A stretch of 61,751 nt of DNA from Lachnospiraceae bacterium (lineage in GTDB: Bacteria > Bacillota > Clostridia > Lachnospirales > Lachnospiraceae), in NCBI GenBank assembly GCA_022792835.1, contig JAAWBT010000023.1, positions 1 to 61,751 on the forward strand, given 5' to 3'. This document shows positions 44,992-54,393 of the stretch, in pieces. The first letter of the stretch is position 1. Each line of letters opens with the position of its first letter. Below the pieces are notes generated by a model. The model did no database searches and was not told the DNA's origin. It was given only the letters and a program-made list of their open reading frames with translations. Made by a program: the position numbers and the translations under genes.

Positions 44992-45087
44992 TGACCGCCA
45001 CGAGAACTTTTTTCGGACAATTTCTTGCTGCGCGGTTTGCTTATATGGAGCTGAAACAAAAATGTGAAAACTCAAGGATAAAAACAC

Positions 45088-45116
45088 TTGCAATCTCTGG
45101 AAAAGTGTGTTATAGT
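45088..45116 (+). promoter_or_regulatory. Promoter of the rimP-nusA-infB operon
   Basis: TTGCAA (45088-45093), 17-bp spacer, TATAGT (45111-45116). RNA would begin near 45123, just upstream of the hairpin at 45146-45169. The -35 is identical to that of the clpC operon promoter. Confidence 0.7.
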
Positions 45117-45145
45117 TGATACGATAAAAATAAGACAGGATGATG

Positions 45146-45175
45146 AAGAGTGGGCGCGGGTCCACTCTTTCTTTT
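45146..45175 (+). terminator. Terminator-like attenuator in the rimP leader
   Basis: An 8-bp perfect stem AAGAGTGG (45146-45153) / CCACTCTT (45162-45169) with an 8-nt loop, followed by TTTCTTTT (68-75). It lies within the 5' leader, between promoter and rimP, so it can act as an attenuator of the whole operon. Comparable hairpins precede rimP-nusA operons in other Firmicutes as far as I recall. NusA, encoded in the operon, stimulates termination at such sites, allowing feedback. Confidence 0.65.
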
Positions 45176-45205
45176 GCGCAGGCACAGAGAGAAAGGGGTC
45201 AGGTC

Positions 45206-45676
45206 ATGCTGACACGGAGAGAGGACATTGAAAAGAGGACGGAGGAGCTTGTGCTTCCGATTCTTGCGGCCCATGAGTTTGAACTGGTCGATGTGGAATT
45301 TGTCAAGGAAGGCGGAAACCTTTATCTGAGGGCCTACATCGACAAGCCGGGCGGAATCGCAGTGGACGACTGTGAAACCGTGAGCCGGGCATTAAGCGAT
45401 CTTCTGGACAGGGAAGATTATATTGCGGACAGTTATATTCTGGAGGTCAGCTCTCCGGGACTTGGAAGACCTTTAAAAAAGGAAAAAGATTTTGTCAGGA
45501 GTATGGGAGAAGAGGTAGAGGTCCGTCTGTACCGCCCGAAGGATCACAGAAAAGAATTTCAGGGGGTGCTGTCCGGTTACGACGGGATGTCAGTGACGAT
45601 TGAGACGGAAGAAGGGGAACGGATATCGTTTGAAAAAGGAGAGATCGCTCTGATAAGGCTGGCCTTTGATTATTGA
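45206..45676 (+). CDS. rimP: Ribosome maturation factor RimP
   Basis: A 156-residue factor for 30S subunit assembly. The N-terminal alpha/beta domain shows LPILAAHEFELVDVEFVKEGG and LRAYIDKPGGI, then VSRALSDLLDREDYI and LEVSSPGLGRPL, followed by the SH3-like C-terminal domain. The start at 45206 follows AAAGGGGTCAGG and gives the normal length; the frame remains open to 45140, but that part overlaps the attenuator hairpin. It is the first gene of the classical rimP-nusA-ylxR-ylxQ-infB-rbfA operon. Confidence 0.94.
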   Translation: MLTRREDIEKRTEELVLPILAAHEFELVDVEFVKEGGNLYLRAYIDKPGGIAVDDCETVSRALSDLLDREDYIADSYILEVSSPGLGRPLKKEKDFVRSMGEEVEVRLYRPKDHRKEFQGVLSGYDGMSVTIETEEGERISFEKGEIALIRLAFDY

Positions 45677-45756
45677 GTATTGTTTGAACGGACTTTTAAG
45701 CATGGATCAGAAAAGAACAGGTTCCGTGTGGGAAGTGAAGAGGAGGAAACGGAAAA

Positions 45757-47106
45757 ATGAAAGAAAACAAGGAATTGAAGGAAGCCCTTGAGCTTTTGGA
45801 AAAAGAGAAAGATATCAGCAAGGAAACTCTTCTGGAAGCCATTGAGAATTCTTTGATTCAGGCATGCAAAACCCATTTCGGAGGGAGAGCGGACAATGTA
45901 AAGGCTATGGTGGACAGAGAAAGTTATAACTTCTCCGTGTATGCTGAGCGGGAGGTGGTGGAAGAGGTGGAGGATCCGCTTCTTCAGATTTCTCTGGAGG
46001 CAGCCAGAGAGATTGATCCCCGTCTGGGAATCGGGGATATCGCGCAGGTACAGATCAAGTCAAAAGAATTCGGGCGGATCGCGACACAGAATGCAAAGAA
46101 TGTGATTTTGCAGAAGATCCGCGAGGAAGAACGGAAGGTTCTTTTTAACCAGTATTACGGAAAAGAAAAAGAAGTGGTTACCGGTATTGTTCAGCGGTAT
46201 CTGGGGAAGAACGTCAGTGTCAATTTGGGTAAAGTGGATGCCATGCTGAATGAGAACGAACAGGTGAAAGGAGAAACCTTCCTGCCGACGGAACGGATCA
46301 AGGTCTATATCCTGGAGGTTAAGGATATGACAAAAGGACCCAGGATTCTGGTATCCAGAACCCATCCAGAGTTGGTAAAACGGCTGTTTGAGTCAGAGGT
46401 GACAGAAGTAAAAGAGGGGATTGTGGAGATCAAGAGCATTGCCAGGGAGGCAGGCTCCAGGACCAAGATGGCAGTACACTCCAATGATCCAAACGTGGAT
46501 CCGGTGGGAGCCTGTGTGGGTATAAACGGAGCCAGAGTGGGAGCTGTGGTGGAAGAGCTTCGGGGAGAAAAGATTGATATCATTAACTGGAGCGACAATT
46601 CAGCTATTTTGATTGAAAATGCCTTAAGCCCTGCCAAAGTCATCTGTGTTGTGGCAGATGACGATGAAAAGAGTGCGCAGGTGATCGTGCCGGATTACCA
46701 GCTGTCTCTGGCTATCGGCAAGGAGGGGCAGAATGCAAGGCTTGCGGCCAGGCTGACTGGCTTCAAGATTGATATAAAGAGTGAGACTCAGGCGAGAGAA
46801 TCCGGACTTCTGGAAGAGATTGGATATGAGGAAGGCCTGGAAGGCGAATACGAGAGCTATGAGGATTACGGCTACGAGGAGGGTTATCCGGAAGACGGCT
46901 ACGAAGGCTATGCAGAAGATGGTTATGAAGAGGGCGGTTATCCGGATTACGGCTGCGAGGAGGGAGAAAAGCGGTTTGTGTGCAGGGCCTGCGGTTATAT
47001 CTATGAGGGAAACGATCTTCCCGATGATTTTGTCTGTCCGCAGTGCGAGCATGGCGCGGCTGACTTTGAACTCTTTGAAGGAGGCGAAGTTCCAGGCGGA
47101 GTGTGA
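45757..47106 (+). CDS. nusA: NusA with C-terminal rubredoxin-type domain
   Basis: A 449-residue transcription termination/antitermination factor. Residues 1-345 are a normal NusA: N-terminal RNA-polymerase-binding domain, S1 domain ([12 protein letters not shown]...VTGIVQRY), and KH domains with [12 protein letters not shown] and [19 protein letters not shown]. Beyond it is a Tyr/Glu/Gly-rich, imperfectly repetitive linker (~349-405) and a rubredoxin-like module (~406-441) with Cys409-x2-Cys412 and Cys427-x2-Cys430; [10 protein letters not shown] closely matches the rubredoxin second knuckle, while the loop between knuckles is shortened. The metal-binding tail is not part of known Bacillus or E. 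coli NusA. A redox- or metal-responsive role is inference. Confidence 0.93.
   Translation: MKENKELKEALELLEKEKDISKETLLEAIENSLIQACKTHFGGRADNVKAMVDRESYNFSVYAEREVVEEVEDPLLQISLEAAREIDPRLGIGDIAQVQIKSKEFGRIATQNAKNVILQKIREEERKVLFNQYYGKEKEVVTGIVQRYLGKNVSVNLGKVDAMLNENEQVKGETFLPTERIKVYILEVKDMTKGPRILVSRTHPELVKRLFESEVTEVKEGIVEIKSIAREAGSRTKMAVHSNDPNVDPVGACVGINGARVGAVVEELRGEKIDIINWSDNSAILIENALSPAKVICVVADDDEKSAQVIVPDYQLSLAIGKEGQNARLAARLTGFKIDIKSETQARESGLLEEIGYEEGLEGEYESYEDYGYEEGYPEDGYEGYAEDGYEEGGYPDYGCEEGEKRFVCRACGYIYEGNDLPDDFVCPQCEHGAADFELFEGGEVPGGV
46840..46965 (+). repeat. Degenerate repeats encoding the NusA Tyr/Glu linker
   Basis: Imperfect tandem units built on GGCTACGAGGAGGG / GGCTATGCAGAAGAT-type words encode repeated GY-E-E/D-G-Y segments between the KH domains and the rubredoxin-like module. 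The region would be length-variable through slippage. Confidence 0.55.
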
Positions 47107-47109
47107 TCT

Positions 47110-47427
47110 ATGAGCGTAAAAAAGAAAAGCCCACAAAGACAGTGCGTCGGCTGCGGAGAAATGAAGAATAAGAAGGATTTGATTCGAATTTTAAAGACAG
47201 CCGAGGGGGAGATTATCCTGGATGCCACCGGAAAGAAAAACGGACGCGGTGCATATCTGTGTTTTAACAGGGAGTGCCTGGAGCGGGCGGCAAAAGGAAG
47301 GGGACTGGAGCGTTCCTTTAAAATGCCGGTTTCCGCTGAGGTGTACGAGAGACTCAGAAAGGAGCTGGAAACAGTTGAGAACGAACAGAGTGCGGTCGCT
47401 TCTAAGCCTGGCGATGAAGGCCGGTAA
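47110..47427 (+). CDS. rnpM: YlxR family protein, RNase P modulator RnpM
   Basis: A 105-residue basic protein of the YlxR family (DUF448). The family signature RQCVGCGEMKNKKDLIRI and the RGAYLCFNRECLERAAK segment are present. YlxR/RnpM binds the RNase P RNA and modulates its activity in Bacillus. The gene starts 3 nt after nusA and overlaps ylxQ by 53 nt, because ylxQ uses an upstream TTG start. Confidence 0.92.
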   Translation: MSVKKKSPQRQCVGCGEMKNKKDLIRILKTAEGEIILDATGKKNGRGAYLCFNRECLERAAKGRGLERSFKMPVSAEVYERLRKELETVENEQSAVASKPGDEGR

Positions 47428-47683
47428 GTTGGTAAGCGGCGAGTTCCTGACAGAGAAAGCTGTTAAAACAGGAAAGGCTACGTTGGTAATAACAGCAGAG
47501 GATGCGTCAGACAATACAAAGAAAATGTTCACGGATATGTGTACTTACTATAAAGTTCCTTTGTACTTTTGGGGTAAAAAAGAAGACCTGGGCGCTGCCA
47601 TCGGAAGGGAGTATCGGGCTTCCCTGGCATTGACAGACGCAGGCTTCCGGGATGCTGTGGTTAAACAGATAAAAAGTGAGTAA
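47375..47683 (+). CDS. ylxQ: YlxQ, ribosomal protein L7Ae-family RNA-binding protein
   Basis: A 102-residue L7Ae/L30e-fold protein ([51 protein letters not shown]), likely a K-turn RNA-binding protein. The frame is open from 47222, but that part lies in ylxR and is unrelated to the fold. A TTG at 47375 with AAAGGAG (47358-47364) about 10 nt upstream gives the canonical length and N-terminus ([10 protein letters not shown]). It therefore overlaps the ylxR end by 53 nt, suggesting translational coupling. Confidence 0.87.
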   Translation: MRTNRVRSLLSLAMKAGKLVSGEFLTEKAVKTGKATLVITAEDASDNTKKMFTDMCTYYKVPLYFWGKKEDLGAAIGREYRASLALTDAGFRDAVVKQIKSE

Positions 47684-47702
47684 TCAGACGGAGGTAGTAA
47701 GT

Positions 47703-50591
47703 ATGGCGAAAATGAGAGTGCATGAACTTGCAAAAGAGATAGATAAGAGTAATAAAGATATTTTGGATGTACTTCAGGCGAATGGGGTCAATGTGCAGAG
47801 CCCGCTCAGCGTCATTGACGACGATCAGGCGGATATTGTCAGGCAGGCATATGCCCCGAAGCCGGTGCCGAAGCCAGAACCCAAACCGGAGCCTAAGCCG
47901 GAGGCTGAGGCAGCGCCGAAAAAGAGGATTACAGCGGTGTTCCGGTCTCAGAACAGTTCTCAGGCCGGGAAAGGGCGGGCAGGTGCCCGTCCGGCGGGAC
48001 CTGCGGGAATGAGAAGGGCCGGAAGCCCGGCCCGTCCGGCGGCATCTGGACAGACAGCGCGCCCTGCGGGGACCCGCCAGAACAGTCAGGCTTCTGGAAA
48101 TCGTCCGGCAGGCGGCTCTCAGCCTGCCAGGGCTTCTGTACGTCCGGTGGGACCGAAGCCTGCCATGAAGCCGGCTCCTCAGGCCCAGTCTGTACCAGAG
48201 ACAGCGGCAAAAATGCCTGCGGCCGGAAAGAAAGAGCCTGTTTCCAGGCCGGAAGGGGCGGCAGAGGTGAGAAGCCAGTCTGTGGCGCCCGCCAGGCCGG
48301 TTGACAGAAGAACCCTTTATAAAGAGGGACAGAATGTGTACAGGGATGGTCTGCATTCCATGGAGAGCTCGAAGCGTCAGACAGGAGACCGTCCGGGCCA
48401 GCGCTCGTCAGACGGGAACAGGAGGCCGTCTGGAGACCGCTTTGGCCAGCGGCCTTCCGATGGAACCAGAAAGCCTTCTGGCGAAAGAGGAGCCGGAAGG
48501 CCTTACGGAGACAGAAATGAGCGGGGGAACGAGCGTTCTGGCGGACAGCCCATGAACCGGGATGGACGCAGAGGCCCTGCCCGTCCCGGAGACTCCAGAG
48601 GGGGCGCCCGTCCCGGAGAGGCGCGCAGAGGCGGGTTTGCTGCACCGGCAGGCGGCCTTGACAGCACCCAGAAGAATCAGGGGAAACAGAAGCAGAAGGC
48701 GAACAGCCGTCAGAGCGGGAAGTACGATAAGAAACAGGGAGACGATTTTGAGAAGCGGATGCCAAAGCGGGGAACGAAAGCCCCTGCAAAGCCGGGAGTG
48801 AAAGGCACGGAGCAGAAACCGAAGCCCGCAGTGCCTGAGATCAAGACCATTGTGCTTCCTGAGGTTTTGACCATCAAAGAATTGGCGGATAAGATGAAAC
48901 AGCAGCCCTCTGCCATTGTGAAGAAGCTTTTCCTCCAGGGGAAGGTTGTCACCATCAATCAGGAGATTGATTACGATACGGCAGAGGAGATCGCCATGGA
49001 GTTTGAGATCCTCTGTGAGAAGGAGATCAAGGTCGATGTGATCGAAGAGCTTCTGAAAGATATTGAGGATCCGGAAGAGTCTATGGTTGCCCGTCCGCCG
49101 GTGGTCTGCGTTATGGGCCATGTGGATCATGGAAAGACATCCCTTTTAGATGCCATCCGGGAGACCAATGTGATCGCCAGAGAGGCAGGCGGCATCACCC
49201 AGCATATCGGCGCTTCGGTGGTGGAAATTTCCGGGCAGAAGATTACGTTCTTAGATACGCCCGGTCATGAGGCTTTCACAGCCATGAGGATGAGAGGCGC
49301 CCAGGCCACAGACATTGCGATCCTTGTGGTGGCGGCCGACGACGGTGTGATGCCTCAGACAGTGGAGGCTATCAACCACGCCAAGGCGGCAGGGGTGGAG
49401 ATCATTGTGGCCATCAATAAGATTGATAAGCCCAGTGCGAATATTGACCGGGTAAAACAGGAGTTGGCCGAATATGAGCTGGTGCCTGAAGACTGGGGCG
49501 GAAGCACCATTTTTGTGCCAGTATCCGCCCATACAAAAGAGGGAATTGAAAATCTGCTGGAGATGATTCTCTTAACAGCAGAAGTAAAAGAATTAAAAGC
49601 CAACCCGGACAGGAGGGCCAGAGGTCTTGTCATTGAGGCAGAGCTTGACAAGGGCAAGGGCCCCGTGGCCACGATTCTGGTCCAGAAAGGCATTCTTCAT
49701 GTGGGAGATGCCATTGCGGCAGGCTCCTGTTATGGAAAGGTCCGGGCCATGATGGACGACAAGGGACGCCGGGTGAAAGAGGCAGATCCGTCCACACCGG
49801 TAGAAATCCTTGGATTAAACGATGTGCCAAGCGCCGGAGAAATTTTTGTCTCTCCTGAAACGGAAAAAGAAGCGAGAAGCTTTGCGGAGACCTTCATTTC
49901 TGAGGGACGCGAGAAGCTTTTGGACGATACGAAGGCGAAGCTGTCTCTGGATGATCTGTTCAACCAGATTAAGGCCGGAAATGTAAAGGAACTGGGAATC
50001 ATTATCAAGGCTGATGTGCAGGGGTCTGTGGAGGCGGTGAAGCAGAGTCTCGTGAAGCTGTCCAATGAGGAAGTGATGGTGAAGGTCATCCACGGAGGCG
50101 TGGGAGCCATCAATGAGTCCGATGTGTCCTTGGCGTCTGCTTCCAATGCCATTATCATTGGCTTCAACGTCCGGCCGGATGCCATGGCAAAGTCTGTGGC
50201 AGAGCAGGAAAAGGTGGATATCCGCCTGTACAGAGTGATTTATCAGGCCATTGAGGATGTGGAAGCGGCCATGAAGGGCATGTTAGATCCCATCTTCGAG
50301 GAAAAAGTCATTGGTCATGCAGTGGTCCGTCAGACCTTCAAGGCTTCCGGCGTCGGTACCATTGCAGGCTCTTACGTGCTGGACGGCAAATTCCAGAGAA
50401 ACTGCAGTGTGCGCTTAAGCCGTGACGGCGAACAGATTTTCGAGGGGGCGCTTGCATCCTTAAGACGGTTTAAAGACGATGTGAAGGAAGTGGCCAAAGG
50501 CTTTGAGTGCGGGCTTGTATTTGAGGGATTCAATGATATTAGAGAGGACGACATGGTGGAGGCATACATCATGGTGGAGGTCCCGCGGTAA
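47703..50591 (+). CDS. infB: Translation initiation factor IF-2
   Basis: A 962-residue initiation GTPase. An N-terminal IF2_N subdomain (residues ~1-50, [19 protein letters not shown]) is followed by a very long disordered Pro/Ala/Arg/Gly-rich region (~60-375) containing GDR-x-GQR-like repeats. Then come a second IF2_N-like segment ([21 protein letters not shown]), the G domain with GHVDHGKTS near residue 472, DTPGHEAF and NKIDKP, and domains II-IV. Start 47703 follows GGAGGT; an upstream in-frame ATG overlaps ylxQ. Confidence 0.97.
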   Translation: MAKMRVHELAKEIDKSNKDILDVLQANGVNVQSPLSVIDDDQADIVRQAYAPKPVPKPEPKPEPKPEAEAAPKKRITAVFRSQNSSQAGKGRAGARPAGPAGMRRAGSPARPAASGQTARPAGTRQNSQASGNRPAGGSQPARASVRPVGPKPAMKPAPQAQSVPETAAKMPAAGKKEPVSRPEGAAEVRSQSVAPARPVDRRTLYKEGQNVYRDGLHSMESSKRQTGDRPGQRSSDGNRRPSGDRFGQRPSDGTRKPSGERGAGRPYGDRNERGNERSGGQPMNRDGRRGPARPGDSRGGARPGEARRGGFAAPAGGLDSTQKNQGKQKQKANSRQSGKYDKKQGDDFEKRMPKRGTKAPAKPGVKGTEQKPKPAVPEIKTIVLPEVLTIKELADKMKQQPSAIVKKLFLQGKVVTINQEIDYDTAEEIAMEFEILCEKEIKVDVIEELLKDIEDPEESMVARPPVVCVMGHVDHGKTSLLDAIRETNVIAREAGGITQHIGASVVEISGQKITFLDTPGHEAFTAMRMRGAQATDIAILVVAADDGVMPQTVEAINHAKAAGVEIIVAINKIDKPSANIDRVKQELAEYELVPEDWGGSTIFVPVSAHTKEGIENLLEMILLTAEVKELKANPDRRARGLVIEAELDKGKGPVATILVQKGILHVGDAIAAGSCYGKVRAMMDDKGRRVKEADPSTPVEILGLNDVPSAGEIFVSPETEKEARSFAETFISEGREKLLDDTKAKLSLDDLFNQIKAGNVKELGIIIKADVQGSVEAVKQSLVKLSNEEVMVKVIHGGVGAINESDVSLASASNAIIIGFNVRPDAMAKSVAEQEKVDIRLYRVIYQAIEDVEAAMKGMLDPIFEEKVIGHAVVRQTFKASGVGTIAGSYVLDGKFQRNCSVRLSRDGEQIFEGALASLRRFKDDVKEVAKGFECGLVFEGFNDIREDDMVEAYIMVEVPR

Positions 50592-50619
50592 AAAAGAGTC
50601 CCGGAAAGATTGGTGAAAT

Positions 50620-51039
50620 ATGCGTAAAAACAGCATAAAGAATATCCGTATCAACAGCGAAGTGCAGCGGGAACTGAGTAACATTATCCGAACGGAAGTA
50701 AAAGATCCCAGGATCCACCCCATGACTTCTGTCGTGGCGGTGTCTGTTGCCCCGGATCTGAAATACTGTAAGGCGTATATCAGCGTCCTTGGAGATATGG
50801 ACGCGGCAAAAGAGACACTGGAGGGCTTAAAAAATGCCGTCGGCTACATCCGGCGGGCCCTCGCCGGTTCTCTGAATTTAAGAAATACTCCGGAGATCAC
50901 GTTTATTCTGGATCAGTCCATTGAGTACGGGGTCCATATGACAAGACTCATCGACGAGGTGGTGGGAACAGAAGAAGCGGGAGAAGAATCTCTGGAGGAA
51001 GAAGCTTCTGAGGAGGAGATGCGGCATGAAGAAGATTAA
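50620..51039 (+). CDS. rbfA: Ribosome-binding factor A
   Basis: A 139-residue KH-fold factor required for 16S rRNA 5'-end maturation and cold adaptation. Signature segments are RINSEVQRELSNIIRTEVKDPRI, VAPDLKYCKAYISVLG and RNTPEITFILDQSIEYG. The acidic C-terminal tail (GEESLEEEASEEEM) is an extension. It overlaps the nrnA gene by 14 nt. Confidence 0.95.
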   Translation: MRKNSIKNIRINSEVQRELSNIIRTEVKDPRIHPMTSVVAVSVAPDLKYCKAYISVLGDMDAAKETLEGLKNAVGYIRRALAGSLNLRNTPEITFILDQSIEYGVHMTRLIDEVVGTEEAGEESLEEEASEEEMRHEED

Positions 51040-51991
51040 GGAAATCTTAGGTGACGCGAAGAATGCCGCGATCCTTGGACATGTGCGGCCAGATGGGGAC
51101 TGTGTCGGCGCCTGTCTGGGGCTTAAAAATTATCTGGCAAATCTGGCCCCCGAGCTTGTTGTACAGGTGTATCTGGAGGAATTTCCTGAAGCTTTCAGCT
51201 TTTTGAAGGGAGCAGAGGAGGTCAGCCATGACGCTTCAGACGGCACGGTCTATGACCTTTGTATTGCTGTGGATACCAGCGATAAGGAACGTCTGGGTAG
51301 CTTTGTGCCCTATTTTGACCATGCAGGAAAAACAGTCTGTATTGATCACCATGTGACCAATCAGGGATTTGCGGAGATTTCTCACGTGTGTCCGGATGCC
51401 AGCGCTGCCAGCGAAGTGCTTTACACGCTGATGGACGACCAATGGATAGACAGCTCTGTGGCAGAGTGTCTCTACATGGGGATTGTCCATGATACCGGTG
51501 TGTTCAAACATTCCAACACCAGCGGGGAAACCATGCGGATCGCAGGAAGGCTCATGGAAAAAGGAATTTCTTTTTCTGAGATTATTGACAGAACCTTCTA
51601 TGAAAAAACATACAGACAGAACCAGATTCTCGGGAGAATGCTGACAGAAAGCGTGCTTTTCATGGATGGGCTCTGTATTTTTGCCGCGGTCCGGAAAAAA
51701 AATATGGACTTTTACCAGGCAAAGGCAAAGGATCTGGAAGGGATCATCGACCAGCTTCGCGTGACGAAGGGGGTGGAGTGCGCAATTTTTCTCTGTGAGA
51801 CGTCGCCTCAGGTATACAAGGTGAGTATGCGCTCCAATCAGACAGTGGATGTGAGCCGGATCGCTTCCTTTTTCGGCGGGGGCGGTCATGTGCGGGCAGC
51901 AGGTTGCACCATGGCAGGTTCGGTCCACGACGTGGTCAATAATCTGTCGGAGCATATTGAGAGACAGCTGATCGAGGCAGGTCTGCGGTGA
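51026..51991 (+). CDS. nrnA: NrnA-type DHH phosphoesterase (nanoRNase / pAp phosphatase)
   Basis: A 321-residue DHH-DHHA1 protein that degrades very short RNAs and dephosphorylates pAp in Bacillus. Metal-binding motifs are GHVRPDGDCVGA, AVDTSDKERLG, CIDHHVTNQGF and YMGIVHDTGVFKHSNT; the DHHA1 substrate loop is GGGGHVRAAG. Its place between rbfA and truB is the usual one in Firmicutes. Confidence 0.93.
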   Translation: MKKIKEILGDAKNAAILGHVRPDGDCVGACLGLKNYLANLAPELVVQVYLEEFPEAFSFLKGAEEVSHDASDGTVYDLCIAVDTSDKERLGSFVPYFDHAGKTVCIDHHVTNQGFAEISHVCPDASAASEVLYTLMDDQWIDSSVAECLYMGIVHDTGVFKHSNTSGETMRIAGRLMEKGISFSEIIDRTFYEKTYRQNQILGRMLTESVLFMDGLCIFAAVRKKNMDFYQAKAKDLEGIIDQLRVTKGVECAIFLCETSPQVYKVSMRSNQTVDVSRIASFFGGGGHVRAAGCTMAGSVHDVVNNLSEHIERQLIEAGLR

Positions 51992-52051
51992 CAGAAGAGA
52001 GAAAAGGGCTCGTGTGGGCAGGAAGCTCAGGGGAAAGGGACTGGAACAGGT

Positions 52052-52975
52052 GTGGACGGATTACTGAATGTGTATAAGGAGCGGGGCTTTACCTCACATG
52101 ATGTGGTGGCGAAGCTCCGCGGAATTTTAAAACAGAAAAAGATCGGCCATACGGGAACACTGGATCCGGAGGCGGAGGGAGTGCTTCCGGTCTGTCTTGG
52201 AAAGGCGACAAAGGTCTGCGGCCTTCTGACAGATAAAGACAAGGAGTACCGGACAGTGCTGCTTTTGGGGAGGGAGACGGATACTCAGGATGTCTGGGGA
52301 CAAACGCTCAGAGAGTGCGCCGTGAAAACAGACGAGGAGACAGTGGAAAAAGCCATTATGGATTTTGTGGGGGAGTACGATCAGCTTCCTCCCATGTATT
52401 CTGCCTTAAAGGTTGGCGGGAAAAAGCTGTATGAGCTTGCCAGGCAGGGGAAAGAAGTAGAGCGGCAGCCAAGAAGAGTCCGCATTCATGGGATCGAGAT
52501 CGAAAAGTTGGAACTGCCAAGAGTCACCATGACGGTGAGCTGTTCCAAAGGAACTTATATCCGGACGCTCTGCCACGATATTGGAAAGAAGTTGGGCTTT
52601 GGGGGCTGTATGGAGTCATTGGTGCGGACCAGGGTGGCGCAGTTTTGCCTGGAGGATGCAAAGTCTCTGGGACAGATTGAAGCTATGCGGGATGCAGGAA
52701 CTCTTGGCCGGGCCCTGACGGCAGTAGATACGCTGTTTTTGTCTTATCCGGCTTTCACGACGGCAAAGGAGGCCGGGAAGCGGCTCTACAATGGAAATCC
52801 TCTAGAACCGGAGGACTTTTGCGAGACTGCTCCTTTAGAGCTGGAACGGATCCGAATCTATGACAGCGAGGGATGGTTTATAGGAATTTATTCTTATGAC
52901 AGAAAACGGAAGGTTTATCGTCCGGAAACGTTGTTTTTTACAGAAAAGAAGACAGCGGCGGGAGAAGAGACATGA
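52052..52975 (+). CDS. truB: tRNA pseudouridine-55 synthase
   Basis: A 307-residue TruB that makes pseudouridine 55 in the T loop. It shows the N-terminal GLLNVYKERGFTSHDVV, catalytic-Asp segment GHTGTLDPEAEGVLPVC, LPPMYSALKVGGKKLYELAR and CSKGTYIRTLCHDIG. The start is GTG at 52052; the ribosome binding site is only moderately good (AAAGGGACTGGAACAG). It overlaps ribF by ATGA. Confidence 0.95.
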   Translation: MDGLLNVYKERGFTSHDVVAKLRGILKQKKIGHTGTLDPEAEGVLPVCLGKATKVCGLLTDKDKEYRTVLLLGRETDTQDVWGQTLRECAVKTDEETVEKAIMDFVGEYDQLPPMYSALKVGGKKLYELARQGKEVERQPRRVRIHGIEIEKLELPRVTMTVSCSKGTYIRTLCHDIGKKLGFGGCMESLVRTRVAQFCLEDAKSLGQIEAMRDAGTLGRALTAVDTLFLSYPAFTTAKEAGKRLYNGNPLEPEDFCETAPLELERIRIYDSEGWFIGIYSYDRKRKVYRPETLFFTEKKTAAGEET

Positions 52976-53895
52976 GATTGATCACAGGAGAGACGGAATT
53001 ATCCACAGACAGACCGTCAGCCATTACATTGGGGAAATTTGACGGACTTCACAGAGGTCACAGAAAGCTGGTCAGCGAGGTGTTAAAGGCTGGGAAAGAA
53101 GGGCTGGAGACAGCAATATTTACCTTTTCCAGTCCGCCAAAGGCATTTATGAAAGGAGAAGACCAGTCGGTACTTCTAACCAGCCGGGAAAAGCGCATCC
53201 ACATAGAACGGCTGGGAATTGAGCTTCTGGTAGAATATCCTTTTACGGAGGCGGTCTGCCATATGGAGCCGGAGATATTTGTGAAACAGGTATTGGCAGA
53301 CGGACTGAAAGCAAGGAAGATTATCACAGGGCCGGATTTTTGTTTTGGTTACAGAAGGAGGGGAAACGTGGAACTCCTTTCGAGTCTCAGTGATGTTTAT
53401 GGCTATGAACTTGTGGTGATGGAAAAAGAGCGGGATACCTCTGGGCGGGTCATCAGCAGCACCCTGATCCGGGAGGAGCTTGGCCGGGGCCATGTGGAAC
53501 AGGCCAATGGGCTTCTTGGCTATCCCTATACGGTGACTGGGGAGGTGGTCCACGGCAATCATTTGGGCCGGACCTTTGGGATGCCTACGATCAATCAGAT
53601 TCCGGCGAAGGAAAAGCTCCTGCCTCCAAACGGTGTCTATACGGCGGCGGTGGAGATTGGCGGAAAGACTTACAGAGGTGTCTCTAATGTAGGATATAAG
53701 CCTACCATAGAGGGGAATTATCCCAAAGGTGTAGAAACTTACATTTTTGATTTTGACAGAGATCTCTATGGGAAAACTCTGGATGTGCAGCTCTTTCGTT
53801 ACCAGAGGAAGGAACAGAAATTTGCTTCGGTGGAGGAACTTAAAGCGCAGCTTATAAGAGATGTCAAGGAAAGCCGTAGGTTTTTCAGACTTTGA
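52972..53895 (+). CDS. ribF: Bifunctional riboflavin kinase / FMN adenylyltransferase
   Basis: A 307-residue RibF producing FMN and FAD. The N-terminal nucleotidyltransferase domain has LGKFDGLHRGHRKL and FCFGYRRRGN, with ISSTLIREELGRGHVEQAN. The C-terminal kinase domain has GNHLGRTFGMPTIN, PPNGVYTAAV and GVSNVGYKPT. It is coupled to truB by a 4-nt overlap, the standard arrangement. It ends just before the rpsO promoter. Confidence 0.95.
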   Translation: MRLITGETELSTDRPSAITLGKFDGLHRGHRKLVSEVLKAGKEGLETAIFTFSSPPKAFMKGEDQSVLLTSREKRIHIERLGIELLVEYPFTEAVCHMEPEIFVKQVLADGLKARKIITGPDFCFGYRRRGNVELLSSLSDVYGYELVVMEKERDTSGRVISSTLIREELGRGHVEQANGLLGYPYTVTGEVVHGNHLGRTFGMPTINQIPAKEKLLPPNGVYTAAVEIGGKTYRGVSNVGYKPTIEGNYPKGVETYIFDFDRDLYGKTLDVQLFRYQRKEQKFASVEELKAQLIRDVKESRRFFRL

Positions 53896-53927
53896 ATGGA
53901 ATCTGTCTGCAGTGCGAAAAATAACAG

Positions 53928-53956
53928 TTTACAATCCGAAATACATGTGCTATACT
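53928..53956 (+). promoter_or_regulatory. rpsO promoter
   Basis: TTTACA (53928-53933), 17-bp spacer, TGCTATACT (-10 hexamer 53951-53956), giving a start near 53963 and a leader of about 88 nt. It separates rpsO-pnp from the upstream infB operon. Confidence 0.75.
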
Positions 53957-53962
53957 GTAGCG

Positions 53963-54050
53963 GTGTGAAATTGCGCCGATGCCCAGCCCAAGGAGGCTCC
54001 AACCTGTGCCTGGTATCCGGTGTGACAAAGAATAAAGGAGGAAACAGAGC
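53963..54050 (+). ncRNA. Structured rpsO 5' leader, candidate S15 autoregulatory RNA
   Basis: The ~88-nt leader can fold into at least one local stem (AGCC-CAAGGA-GGCT) and outer pairings between CCAG and CTGG segments, and its GC-rich middle contrasts with the AAAGGAGG ribosome binding site region. S15 represses its own translation through different leader structures in different bacteria; whether this leader is one of them is inference. Confidence 0.45.
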
Positions 54051-54317
54051 ATGATCTCAAAGGAAAAGAAAGCAAAAATTATTGAAGAGTACGGCAGAAA
54101 GCCCGGGGACACCGGTTCTCCCGAGGTTCAGATTGCAATCCTGACGGCCAGAATCTCAGAACTGACAGAGCATCTGAAAGTGAATCAGAAGGATCATCAT
54201 TCCAGAAGAGGACTTCTGAAAATGGTAGGCCAGAGGAGAGGGCTTCTTGATTATCTGAAAAGAAATGATATTGAAGCCTATCGTAGCCTGATTGCACGTC
54301 TTGGCATCAGAAAATAA
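54051..54317 (+). CDS. rpsO: 30S ribosomal protein S15
   Basis: An 88-residue S15 ([44 protein letters not shown]). It binds the three-way junction of 16S rRNA in the central domain of the 30S subunit. AAAGGAGG precedes the ATG. It has its own promoter and is followed by a terminator, then pnp. Confidence 0.98.
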   Translation: MISKEKKAKIIEEYGRKPGDTGSPEVQIAILTARISELTEHLKVNQKDHHSRRGLLKMVGQRRGLLDYLKRNDIEAYRSLIARLGIRK

Positions 54318-54336
54318 CGGCAGATTTTAAGGACAT

Positions 54337-54366
54337 CAGGGTGGAGCAATTCCACCCTGTTCTTTT
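54337..54366 (+). terminator. Terminator between rpsO and pnp
   Basis: A perfect 9-bp stem CAGGGTGGA (54337-54345) / TCCACCCTG (54351-54359), 5-nt loop, followed by TTCTTTT (54360-54366). Confidence 0.85.
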
Positions 54367-54393
54367 AAAAAAACAAAAAGAAACTGTTGACCC

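Noticed and set aside
47929-48789. Long minus-strand frame opposite infB
   Set aside because: It arises from the GC-rich repetitive coding of the IF-2 linker; no ribosome binding site or recognisable fold.
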